From Pseudorhizobium tarimense (GTDB lineage Bacteria > Pseudomonadota > Alphaproteobacteria > Rhizobiales > Rhizobiaceae): a stretch of DNA of 64,000 nt. Positions within the stretch are counted from its first letter, which is position 1; each line of letters opens with the position of its first letter. The notes beneath the pieces are model-generated. The model ran no database searches. It was not told the origin of the DNA and saw nothing but the letters and a program-made list of their open reading frames with translations. The stretch spans positions 62,001 through 126,000 of the forward strand of contig NZ_JALJRA010000013.1 in assembly GCF_022968135.1 (NCBI RefSeq), read 5' to 3'. Position numbers and translations under genes: made by a program. This document shows positions 1 to 7,294 of the stretch, in pieces.

Positions 1-1037
1 ATTGATCGATCTTGATCTTGTCGAAGGGGAACTTCTGCAGGTAGCTCAGCGAGGAATAGCCGGTCCCGAAGTCATCCATGGCAAAGCGAACACCAAGTGC
101 CTTGAGCTGCTGGAAGCTTTCCATGATGGGCGCGCTGTTGAGCAGCAGGGCACCTTCCGTCACCTCCAGTTCGAGACGCGATGCCGGCAAGCCTGCGGCG
201 GCCAGTGCAGAGGTCACGACAGCCACGATCTGCGGATTGCGGAACTGGATGGGGAAAATGTTTACCGAAACTGTCAAAGGCTTTGGCCACGTCGCCGCCT
301 CACGGCAGGCTGTGCGAAGAATCCACTCGCCCATCTGGGTGATGAGGCCCATGTCCTCTGCGGCCGGAATGAACTCGGCCGGGGAAACGGGACCGCGTTG
401 CGGATGCGTCCGCCCCACAAGAGCCTCAAACCCGACGAGCCGGTCGCCATCCAGCTCGTATCGCGGCTGGTAGACGAGCCTTAGCTCCCTTAAGGCGAAC
501 GCCTGCCGCAGATCCCCTTCCAGAGCGCGGCGGCGGCGCACCTGTTCGTTCAGATCATCGCAATAGATGCCGAGCGCGCCGTCACCGCCCCCTGCCGAGC
601 GTGAAGCAAGGCGACGGCTGCCTTGCGCATCAGCTCATCCGCATCGACGGCCTGTCCAGAGAGAATGGTGATCCCGATGCTGGCCCCGACATGCAGCATC
701 TGGCCGTCGACGATGTATGGCCGGGAAATCAGATCGATGAGCGTCCGAGCCTGCTCCATCGCCTCCGACTCTGCTCCTGCATTCAACAAGACTGCGAAGC
801 TCTCGCCATCCAGGCGAGCCGCATGGGCCTCCGCCTTCAGATGGCCGGTTATGCGCCCTGCGATCTTCTTGAGCAGCTTGCCAGCCGTCGTGAGCGCGAG
901 CGATTCCGCAGGCCCTGCAGCCGGTCGATGTGGAGGACAAGGAGAGCCCTCTGCCGTTCTTGCTGTGCAACGGCCGAAACCGCCGCGATATGAGCGATCA
1001 TGGACGCCTGGGACAAAAGCCTCACGGGCGCCCTCAT
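1..1037 (-). pseudogene. GGDEF-EAL cyclic-di-GMP protein, two frameshifts, partial at window edge
   Basis: The minus strand reads as a degenerate GGDEF domain followed by an EAL phosphodiesterase domain, but only if two single-base losses are repaired. The first is near 903-909 (minus strand CTGCGGAATCG, where one more G restores LQGLRESLALT). The second is in the five-C run at 588-592, where one more base restores QGGGDGALGIY. The GGDEF signature is degenerate (DGESF). The EAL part keeps GFEALV near 421-445 and MDDFGTGYSS near 60-90, then runs off the window at base 1. The N-terminus begins inside the GGDEF fold, without the usual DPLTGLPNR start or any sensor domain, and it abuts the truncated BLUF gene. 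Intact, it would make or break cyclic-di-GMP. It is either a real pseudogene or carries consensus indels; both lesions sit beside G/C runs. Confidence 0.75.
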
Positions 1038-1326
1038 GTTCAGCGGTGGCTATTCCGTTCAGGTCCTCGAAGGCGAACAGGAGTCGGTCGAGGCGACCTT
1101 CGAACGCATCCAACAGGACAGCCGGCACGGGAACGTACAACTCGTCGCCTTCGAACCAGTCGCCGAACACAGCTTCGGGAACTGGTCAATGGCCTATATT
1201 GGTAAGCTTGGAGAAGCCGACGAATATCTCTCCGGCCTGGCCGAGAAGACAAGCTTTGATCCGGCCTCGCTCGACGGGCAGCATCTGTTCCAGACGCTCA
1301 AGGAGCGGGTACTGGAAGCTGCCTAG
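1000..1326 (+). pseudogene. BLUF blue-light photoreceptor remnant, N-terminus missing
   Basis: The 108-residue frame matches the C-terminal two thirds of a BLUF (FAD-binding blue-light sensor) domain: SLTGALMF, VQVLEG with the conserved flavin-contacting Gln, an RIQQDSRH-type stretch and the NWSM motif. The first beta strand, which carries the essential Tyr near the flavin and the following Asn region, is absent. A TGA at 991-993 lies in frame just upstream of the ATG, and no frame further upstream encodes the missing part. That DNA instead codes for the opposing GGDEF-EAL remnant. The product is therefore unlikely to bind flavin normally. Its TAG stop lies in a CTAG shared with the stop of otsA on the other strand. 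I infer a deletion that removed the 5' ends of two divergent genes. Confidence 0.7.
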
Positions 1327-2702
1327 CGGCCCGGCGCAAGGTCAGCAAGGAAGTCGTCGCACCAGCGCATGACGTCGTGCTCGAGCAGGTGGTCCATCAT
1401 TCGGCGCCACCGCTCCTGCCGCTCTTCGAGAGACATGCTGAGCCCCCGAGCAATCGCGTTCGCCGTCCCCTCGATGTCATAAGGGTTGACCAGGAGAGCG
1501 CCCTTCAGCTCGCGCGCAGCTCCCGCAAACCGCGAAAGCACCAGAACGCCCGGATCATCCGGATCCTGCGCCGCAACGTATTCCTTAGCGACGAGGTTCA
1601 TCCCGTCGCGCAGCGGGGTCACGAGCCCGATCTTTGCCAGACGGTAAAGGCCGGCAAGCACCGGTCGCCCGATCGATCGGTTGATGTAGCGGATCGGCAC
1701 CCAATCAACCGTACCGATCGCGCCGTTTGCGCGGCCGGCCTGTTCCGCAACCGTGCGCTGCATGGCTTCGTATTCCGGCACTTCGGAGCGGGACTTCGGG
1801 GTAATCTGCAGATAGGTGACCTTGTTGTGGTAACCAGGATTGTTCTTGACGAAGTGTTCGAAGGCATCGATGCGCTGCGTGATGCCCTTGGAATAGTCGA
1901 GGCGGTCGACGCCGATAATCAGGTCGCGGCCTTCGATGCTCTGGCGCGCCTTGCGGACCATGATATTACGTGCCGCTTTGGTTGCAAACTCCGAGAAGGC
2001 CTTGGTCTCGATGCCGATCGGATAGAAGCCGCCTTTGAACGTGCGGCCGTAGGAGGTGAAGAGCCCATCTCCCAGCGCTTCTCCGATGCCCTCGCGCACC
2101 AGACCTCCGCCGAAATTGGACAAATCATGGTCGGTCTGGAAGCCGACAAGATCATAATGCGACAGGCCCCGCATGATCTCCTCGTGCACCGGCATGGCGA
2201 ACAGCACGTCGGCCGGCGGCCAGGGAATGTGCAGGAAGAAGCCGATCTTGTTCTTGACACCCATCTGACGCAGCTCGGTCGCCAGCGGGATCAAGTGGTA
2301 GTCGTGCACCCAGATGACATCGTCTTCCTCGAGAAGCGGTGCCAGTCGGTGGGCGAAGAAGCGATTGACGCGGAAGTAGCCGGCCATTTCCTTTCGGCCG
2401 TATTCCGCCAGATCCAGACGATAATGGCAGATCGGCCAAAGCACGCGGTTGGCGAAACCCTCGTAATACTCCTCGACATCCGTCTTGGTGAGGTCGGTCA
2501 GGGCATAGGTGATCTTGCCATGTTCCTGCAGCGAAAGGACTTCTGGGTCCTTCGTGCCGCTAGACTTGCCGGACCAGCCCATCCAAATGCCGCCACGCTC
2601 TTCCAGTGCTGCCTGAAGGGCGACGGCAAGGCCGCCGGCTGGCGCAGCGCCGCCCTTGGCTGGCAAGGTAACCCGGTTGGAAACGACCACGAGGCGGCTC
2701 AA
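1323..2702 (-). CDS. otsA: alpha,alpha-trehalose-phosphate synthase (UDP-forming), OtsA
   Basis: A cytoplasmic GT20 glycosyltransferase of 459 residues, the usual OtsA length, that joins UDP-glucose and glucose-6-phosphate to make trehalose-6-phosphate. Visible landmarks are the N-terminal VVSNR strand, the GGLAVAL glycine loop near residue 23, WVHDYHL near 131, GVDRLDYSKGI near 254 and DGMNLVAKEYV near 370. The start is a TTG that overlaps the otsB stop in a TTGA tetranucleotide, so the two are almost certainly translationally coupled. Trehalose is a common osmotic and desiccation protectant in rhizobia. The gene is intact although both flanking loci carry lesions. Confidence 0.97.
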   Translation of the reverse strand: MSRLVVVSNRVTLPAKGGAAPAGGLAVALQAALEERGGIWMGWSGKSSGTKDPEVLSLQEHGKITYALTDLTKTDVEEYYEGFANRVLWPICHYRLDLAEYGRKEMAGYFRVNRFFAHRLAPLLEEDDVIWVHDYHLIPLATELRQMGVKNKIGFFLHIPWPPADVLFAMPVHEEIMRGLSHYDLVGFQTDHDLSNFGGGLVREGIGEALGDGLFTSYGRTFKGGFYPIGIETKAFSEFATKAARNIMVRKARQSIEGRDLIIGVDRLDYSKGITQRIDAFEHFVKNNPGYHNKVTYLQITPKSRSEVPEYEAMQRTVAEQAGRANGAIGTVDWVPIRYINRSIGRPVLAGLYRLAKIGLVTPLRDGMNLVAKEYVAAQDPDDPGVLVLSRFAGAARELKGALLVNPYDIEGTANAIARGLSMSLEERQERWRRMMDHLLEHDVMRWCDDFLADLAPGR

Positions 2703-3538
2703 GTGCGTCTTCCTTTCTGAGATAGATCATTTTGTGCGATCTGTTCCGCGATGCCTGCCAGCGCATCGCGAACGAGGGCGGCAGATGCGATCACCGAGCG
2801 TGCTTCGGTGCCATCGCTGTTTTTGGCGACGCGAATGGACCTGCCGTTCATGCCGTTGACGACCTTGAACATCGCCTCGTCCGTGACGTCATCGCCAATC
2901 GCAATCGGACGGCGTCCCTTGAAGGGCGGTTCGGTGAGATAGGCCTCCAGCGCTCCGCCCTTGTCGGCGCGTGCCGGACGGATCTCGAACACCATCTTGC
3001 CGCGCTGGAGCGTGAAATCATTTCCTGCCTGCAGCAGGTAGTATTGCATCACCTCTTCCAGTTCGGCGCGTCTTTCCGGAGCCTGGCGATAATGCGCGGC
3101 AACCGCGGCGCCCTTGTCCTCGATGAGGATGCCCGGCCAACGTCCGGCTGCAACGCATAGCGCGTTCTTGACCTCTTCGAGCGCTTCGGTTGCCGTGACA
3201 CAATCCAACGTTCCATCGGCCAGCCGTCGCTCCGAGCCGTGGAGGCCGGCGATCGGGAACTGGTGAGGCTGGAAAAGTTCGTCGGCATAGGGCAGGGCGC
3301 GGCCCGTGACCAACGCAAGCGCTCCACCGAGGTACTGCGAGACTGAGGAAAGATGACCCGGAAGGTCCTGCGGAACGACGATCTCATCCGGCGACGGGGC
3401 AAGATCGATGAGGGTGCCGTCGATATCAAGAAAAAGTGCCCATTGGTCGGGTTCCTCGACCAGCGTCTTGACCAGCCGATCGAAAGGCTGAAGCGGGTCT
3501 TGATCATCTCCGGCGTGCGATGGATCAGAAGGCAACAT
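2699..3538 (-). CDS. otsB: trehalose-6-phosphate phosphatase, OtsB
   Basis: A HAD-superfamily phosphatase of 279 residues that removes phosphate from trehalose-6-phosphate to give free trehalose. The nucleophile motif DIDGT is at residues 38-42 and the metal-binding GDDVTDE motif at 215-221, both as expected for OtsB. The start ATG is preceded by a strong AGGAGGT at good spacing. It is the first gene of a two-gene otsB-otsA operon, the order seen in many proteobacteria, and its last bases overlap the otsA TTG start. I see no obvious osmotic regulator site in the 180 bp upstream. Confidence 0.96.
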   Translation of the reverse strand: MLPSDPSHAGDDQDPLQPFDRLVKTLVEEPDQWALFLDIDGTLIDLAPSPDEIVVPQDLPGHLSSVSQYLGGALALVTGRALPYADELFQPHQFPIAGLHGSERRLADGTLDCVTATEALEEVKNALCVAAGRWPGILIEDKGAAVAAHYRQAPERRAELEEVMQYYLLQAGNDFTLQRGKMVFEIRPARADKGGALEAYLTEPPFKGRRPIAIGDDVTDEAMFKVVNGMNGRSIRVAKNSDGTEARSVIASAALVRDALAGIAEQIAQNDLSQKGRRT

Positions 3539-3722
3539 GACCTCCTATGTAGACCAGAGGTCGCACGTGGCAAGGCCGCACCGGCTTGAAGCCTCAGAAG
3601 AGGGGAGGGCGTCCGTCATAAATCTGCCACCAAGGATGCAGGTTTACGCGCTGTTAACGGCTCCACGGCGAATCTTTCCGGAGGAGTATATCCGAGGAAT
3701 CGAGAGCTGGAGCTCTGAACAC

Positions 3723-4517
3723 ATGTGTCGCTGGGCGGCCTAACGCGGAAATCCAATCTACCTGGAAGAGCTGGTCTCCTATCCCGCGCATTCCCTGATC
3801 GAGCAGTCCCACTGTGCGACCCGCGCCAAGACCGCAACCAATGGCGACGGCTTCGGCATCGCCTGGTATGGCGATCATCCAGAGCCGGGGCGCTATCGTG
3901 ACATCCTGCCGGCCTGGTCCGACTGCAACCTGCGCAGCCTGGCCCGGCAGATCCGCTCGCCGCTGTTTCTCGCCCACGTGCGGGCCGCCACCCATGGTGC
4001 GACCCGACGCGACAACTGCCATCCCTTCGTCAACGGGCGCTGGTCCTTCATGCACAATGGCCAGATTTCCGGCTTCGACCGCATCCGCCGACGCATGGAG
4101 GCGATTCTGTCCGACGAGCTGTTCCACGCCCGCACCGGAACGACGGACTCCGAGCTCCTTTTCCTTCTGGCATTGGAGTTCGGCCTCGACCAGAATCCGC
4201 AAGGCGCCATCGCGCGTGCCATCGCGACGGTCGAACGCCTGTCGGCCGGCGTCTCCGATGATGTTCTGGTGCGCTTCACCGCGGCCTTCTCGGATGGTCG
4301 CTCGCTCTATGCAGTCCGCTACGCAACCGACAGCCGTCCTCCGACGCTGTATGCTGCGCCGCTGGGGGATGCATCGAGCTACTGCCTCGTGTCCGAACCG
4401 CTGAACGATGAGGTAGATCGCTGGGCGGAGATACCGGACGGCAGCATTGTGGTCGTTGGCGATGCGGGACTATCTGTCGAGCGGTTCCTTCCCGAGATGC
4501 CGGCGCAGGCAGCCTAG
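3723..4517 (+). pseudogene. class II glutamine amidotransferase with nonsense codon 7
   Basis: The frame encodes a YafJ/EgtC-like class II (Ntn) glutamine amidotransferase: MCRWAA at the N-terminus with the Cys2 nucleophile, then GDGFGIAWYG, a HVRAATHG loop, the CHPF motif and HNGQISGF. After MCRWAA comes TAA at 3741-3743, where the family usually has an aromatic residue (AAY), and the frame then stays open to 4517. A single base change of TAT or TAC to TAA explains it. GGAG upstream of the ATG is intact. Reinitiation downstream would drop the catalytic Cys, so the product should be dead unless the stop is a sequencing error or is suppressed. The stop overlaps that of coaBC in a CTAG. Confidence 0.8.
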
Positions 4518-5725
4518 GCGTCGCCAAGACGTTCGGCAATCAACGCAGCCAGCCGCTCGGCCACCTCGTCCTTGCTCATGTCCGGCCAGTCTTGAATGCC
4601 ATTCGCCGAGACGATCTTCACCCGGTTTCGCCTTCCCCCCATGACCCCTGTTTCAGGCGAGACGTCATTGGCAACGATGAGGTCCGCGCCCTTTCGCTGC
4701 AGCTTCTGGAGCGCATTCTGATCCAGATCCTGCGTTTCCGCCGCAAAGCCGACCACCAGCTTCGGACGTTGTGGGTGATGCCCTACCGTTTTCAGGATGT
4801 CCGGGTTCTCCGCCAGCTCGAGCGTAGGCGGGCCCCCACCATGCCGCTTCTTGATCTTCTGGTCTGCAGCACCTGCCACCCGCCAGTCGGCAACGGCTGC
4901 GACCATCACGGCGAGATCCGCCGGCAACTGCGACTCGACGGCTACGCGCATCTCCTCCGCACGCTCAACGTGGATGGTGCGAACACCCGACGGATCGGCG
5001 ATGGAAACAGGCCCGGAGACAAGCGTCACGTCCGCCCCCAACCGTGCCAGCGCAGCTGCAATGGCATGCCCCTGGCGGCCAGAGGAGCGGTTGGCGATGT
5101 AGCGCACCGGGTCGATCGGCTCGTGCGTGGGCCCTGAGGTCACGATTGCGGTCCGGCCGGCAAGCGGACCTTTGGCGCCGGCGAGCAGGCGCGCTGCCGC
5201 ATCGGCGATCTCGACCGGTTCTGCCATCCTGCCAAGGCCCGCCTCGCCGCTTTCGGCCATCTCGCCGCGCATTGGGCCAACGAAATGAATCCCATCGGCC
5301 TTCAACGTCGCGATGTTTCGCACTGTCGCGGCAGCCGACCACATCTTCGGGTTCATCGCTGGCGCCAAGAGCACAGGACGGTCGCTAGCCAGCAGGATCG
5401 TGCTGGCGAGATCATTGGCCAAACCATGCGCCATCTTGGCTAGCAGATCCGCACTTGCCGGCGCCACGAGAACGAGGTCGCATTCACGGGCGAGCCGGAT
5501 GTGACCGACATCCTGCTCATCCTCGCGGGAGAAGAGCTCGGTATAGACGTGTGAAGCGGAAAGCGCGCCGACCGCAAGAGGCGTGACGAACTCCTGCGAA
5601 GCGGCAGTCATCACCGGACGCACCGAGGCGCCCCGCTCGCGAAGGCGGCGGATGAGGTCCAGGCTCTTGTAGGCGGCAATGCCGCCGGAAATGATGAGAA
5701 GGATGCGCTTTTCGGAGAGTTCCAT
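4514..5725 (-). CDS. coaBC: bifunctional phosphopantothenoylcysteine decarboxylase / phosphopantothenate-cysteine ligase
   Basis: A 403-residue Dfp/CoaBC protein for two consecutive steps of coenzyme A synthesis: CTP-dependent addition of Cys to 4'-phosphopantothenate (CoaB, C-terminal half) and FMN-dependent decarboxylation (CoaC, N-terminal half). Visible are the flavoprotein GGIAAYKS start, the catalytic-His region HIRLAR (His75), APAMNPKMW at 121-129, and the CoaB signature TSGPTHEPIDPVRYI followed by NRSSG near 196-216. At the position of the E. coli active-site Cys158 (ACGD) this protein appears to have Ser (AESGE). From memory this occurs in other alphaproteobacteria, but I cannot verify it here. 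It is transcribed convergently with the broken amidotransferase gene. Confidence 0.96.
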   Translation of the reverse strand: MELSEKRILLIISGGIAAYKSLDLIRRLRERGASVRPVMTAASQEFVTPLAVGALSASHVYTELFSREDEQDVGHIRLARECDLVLVAPASADLLAKMAHGLANDLASTILLASDRPVLLAPAMNPKMWSAAATVRNIATLKADGIHFVGPMRGEMAESGEAGLGRMAEPVEIADAAARLLAGAKGPLAGRTAIVTSGPTHEPIDPVRYIANRSSGRQGHAIAAALARLGADVTLVSGPVSIADPSGVRTIHVERAEEMRVAVESQLPADLAVMVAAVADWRVAGAADQKIKKRHGGGPPTLELAENPDILKTVGHHPQRPKLVVGFAAETQDLDQNALQKLQRKGADLIVANDVSPETGVMGGRRNRVKIVSANGIQDWPDMSKDEVAERLAALIAERLGDA

Positions 5726-5847
5726 GCCGTCGCCCGTGCTGAGGGTGGCGCGAAGCTAAGCCTTTGACGCGGGACTTGCAATCCGGGAGGGGCGGGGGCC
5801 GGGAACAGCGGCAGCCTCTTCAGCGTTTTCTCGTAAAGGAGATGCCG

Positions 5848-6243
5848 ATGTCCAAGAAGAACAGAATTCCGAAGAAGGTGGCTGGCTTCAAGGTGCCGAA
5901 GTCCATCCGCAAGTCCAAGCCTTTGAAAGCGATGCTGGCCAGCAAGACGGGCCGCGACATCCTCGGCAAGGTGCTAATGGCGGGAGCAGCCGCTGCCGCC
6001 GCAGTCCTGGCGGAAGAGCGGGATGAGGTGGCGCATGCCGGGAAGAAAGGCGCTGGCAAGGGCGCGCGCGCAATAGGGATTGCAGGTGACGCGATGCAAA
6101 GCGCTGCGCATGCGGCCATGGGCGTCGTGACGGACTTGGCACGATCCTACCTGCCGCAGACGAAGGACGAGAAGCGGTCGACGCGCCAGCCGCGAGAGGA
6201 AGCGAAGGAAGATCGCCCTTTCGCCAGCAGCGCCACGCATTAG
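5848..6243 (+). CDS. lysine-rich conserved hypothetical protein
   Basis: A small basic protein of 131 residues of unknown function. The first 35 residues are rich in Lys (MSKKNRIPKK, KVPKSIRKSK). A hydrophobic Ala-rich segment follows (LMAGAAAAAAVLAEE, about residues 48-62), then a Gly/Lys/Ala-rich middle and a charged tail. I chose the ATG at 5848 because AAGGAG at 5836-5841 is six bases upstream; the ATG at 5842 would touch it. It stands alone downstream of the divergent coaBC. The composition could suit nucleic-acid or membrane-surface contact, but that is a guess. Rhizobial genomes carry similar short proteins; I do not know of a characterised member. Confidence 0.7.
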   Translation: MSKKNRIPKKVAGFKVPKSIRKSKPLKAMLASKTGRDILGKVLMAGAAAAAAVLAEERDEVAHAGKKGAGKGARAIGIAGDAMQSAAHAAMGVVTDLARSYLPQTKDEKRSTRQPREEAKEDRPFASSATH

Positions 6244-6308
6244 GCCAGACTGAACCCAAGCCCCATCGGCGCCAGAAATGGAAGGCCGGCCGCCTAGAGC
6301 GGCTGGCG

Positions 6309-6500
6309 TTGAAGCGTTTTTGCAAGACGCCGGCGGAACGGATAGGGACGGTGGCGTTTCTTGCTGCCTTGAAGACGCTTGTCCGGGAGCATCCTGGCGT
6401 CGCCTTGGAACTTGCCGGAGCGGGATTGAAGAAGGCTGGCACCGAGATTTTGTCCGAGATGAAGGCGCGGATCGGGTCCGGCCGTCCTGAACGGCGCTAA
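6309..6500 (+). CDS. possible small protein, helical, unknown
   Basis: An open frame of 63 residues with a TTG start, reading MKRFCKTPAE and then a predicted helical stretch (AFLAALKTLVREH, GVALELAGAGLKKAG). Its third-position GC looks coding, and its frame is open upstream into the end of the 5848-6243 gene. It could therefore be a separate small gene, or the tail of that gene after a frameshift. There is no good ribosome-binding site before the TTG. It overlaps the stop of the convergent ClpP-like gene by four bases. I do not recognise a family. Confidence 0.35.
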   Translation: MKRFCKTPAERIGTVAFLAALKTLVREHPGVALELAGAGLKKAGTEILSEMKARIGSGRPERR

Positions 6501-7294
6501 TCCTGCTGCTTCGCCGTCGCAACCGGATCGGTGGTTAGCTTGAACTCCGCCATTTCGTCGGGCGTCAGGTAATAAAGGCGGTCCGGCGGCGTTTCCAGGG
6601 CGTTGATCCACAGCCCAGCGCCGATACCCATCTCATCGAGATGGCGGGCGATGCGGCCTGTGGTGCTCTGCGCTCCGGACATTGCCTGTTCAGGCGAGGG
6701 GCGAGCCGGACCGGCATTGAACACCTGGTGGACACCGATGACGGCGTCCTTTTCGGCTTCGCGTGTTACGCCACCGGCAAAGACGATCGGGCAGGACGAG
6801 GCGCAAAGTGCCTTCGAGGCGACTCTCGTGTTCAGCCCCTTGTCGCGGATGAGCTTTGACATCGCGAGAGCGTCATCCACGGAACCGCCGGGCGAATTCA
6901 GCGCCACCGACTTCACGTATTCGCCACGCGCTTCGATCTCTTCCGCAAATCGAGTAGCCGCGCCGACATCGATCGACCCCTCTGCACGAAGCGTGCCGCC
7001 AGAAAGCAATTCGAAGCGCATCGGCTGGCGCAGAACCTCCGGCGGACTTTCCGGCTGGACCGGAGGCGCCTGTGGCACGCCATCCGTGAGCGCCGGCGGC
7101 AGGACGGGTGCCTCGGTGTGCATGGGGTCATGGCCAGGCAGATTTGCATTGGCGAGGCTCAGTTCCCGCACATCGATGGCCACGAAGATGCCGGCGGCTG
7201 CGAGAAGGCTGAAGAACGCGTAGCGCATAAGCGCCCCGTCATCCGTTCGCAGAAATGTCTCCTTCAGGCGCAGCGCAAGCGAGGAAGGCCTCAT
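6497..7294 (-). CDS. membrane-anchored ClpP-like serine protease homologue
   Basis: A 265-residue protein with a short N-terminal tail, one predicted transmembrane or signal-anchor helix (about residues 24-41, YAFFSLLAAAGIFVAI), a Pro-rich linker (about 55-90) and a ClpP/crotonase-fold domain (about 90-265). The domain shows the oxyanion-type NSPGGSVDDA, a CASSC motif in the place of the ClpP nucleophile Ser, and GVHQ in the place of the catalytic His (ClpP xMIHQP). This resembles the COG3904 group of predicted periplasmic proteins. It is the second gene of a pair; its ATG overlaps the stop of the upstream membrane-protein gene in ATGA. Substrate and function are unknown to me. Confidence 0.75.
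   Translation of the reverse strand: MRPSSLALRLKETFLRTDDGALMRYAFFSLLAAAGIFVAIDVRELSLANANLPGHDPMHTEAPVLPPALTDGVPQAPPVQPESPPEVLRQPMRFELLSGGTLRAEGSIDVGAATRFAEEIEARGEYVKSVALNSPGGSVDDALAMSKLIRDKGLNTRVASKALCASSCPIVFAGGVTREAEKDAVIGVHQVFNAGPARPSPEQAMSGAQSTTGRIARHLDEMGIGAGLWINALETPPDRLYYLTPDEMAEFKLTTDPVATAKQQD

Noticed and set aside
1377..2720. A 447-codon open frame antisense to otsA
   Set aside because: High-GC antisense shadow; otsA is complete with all motifs and the antisense product has no recognisable family.
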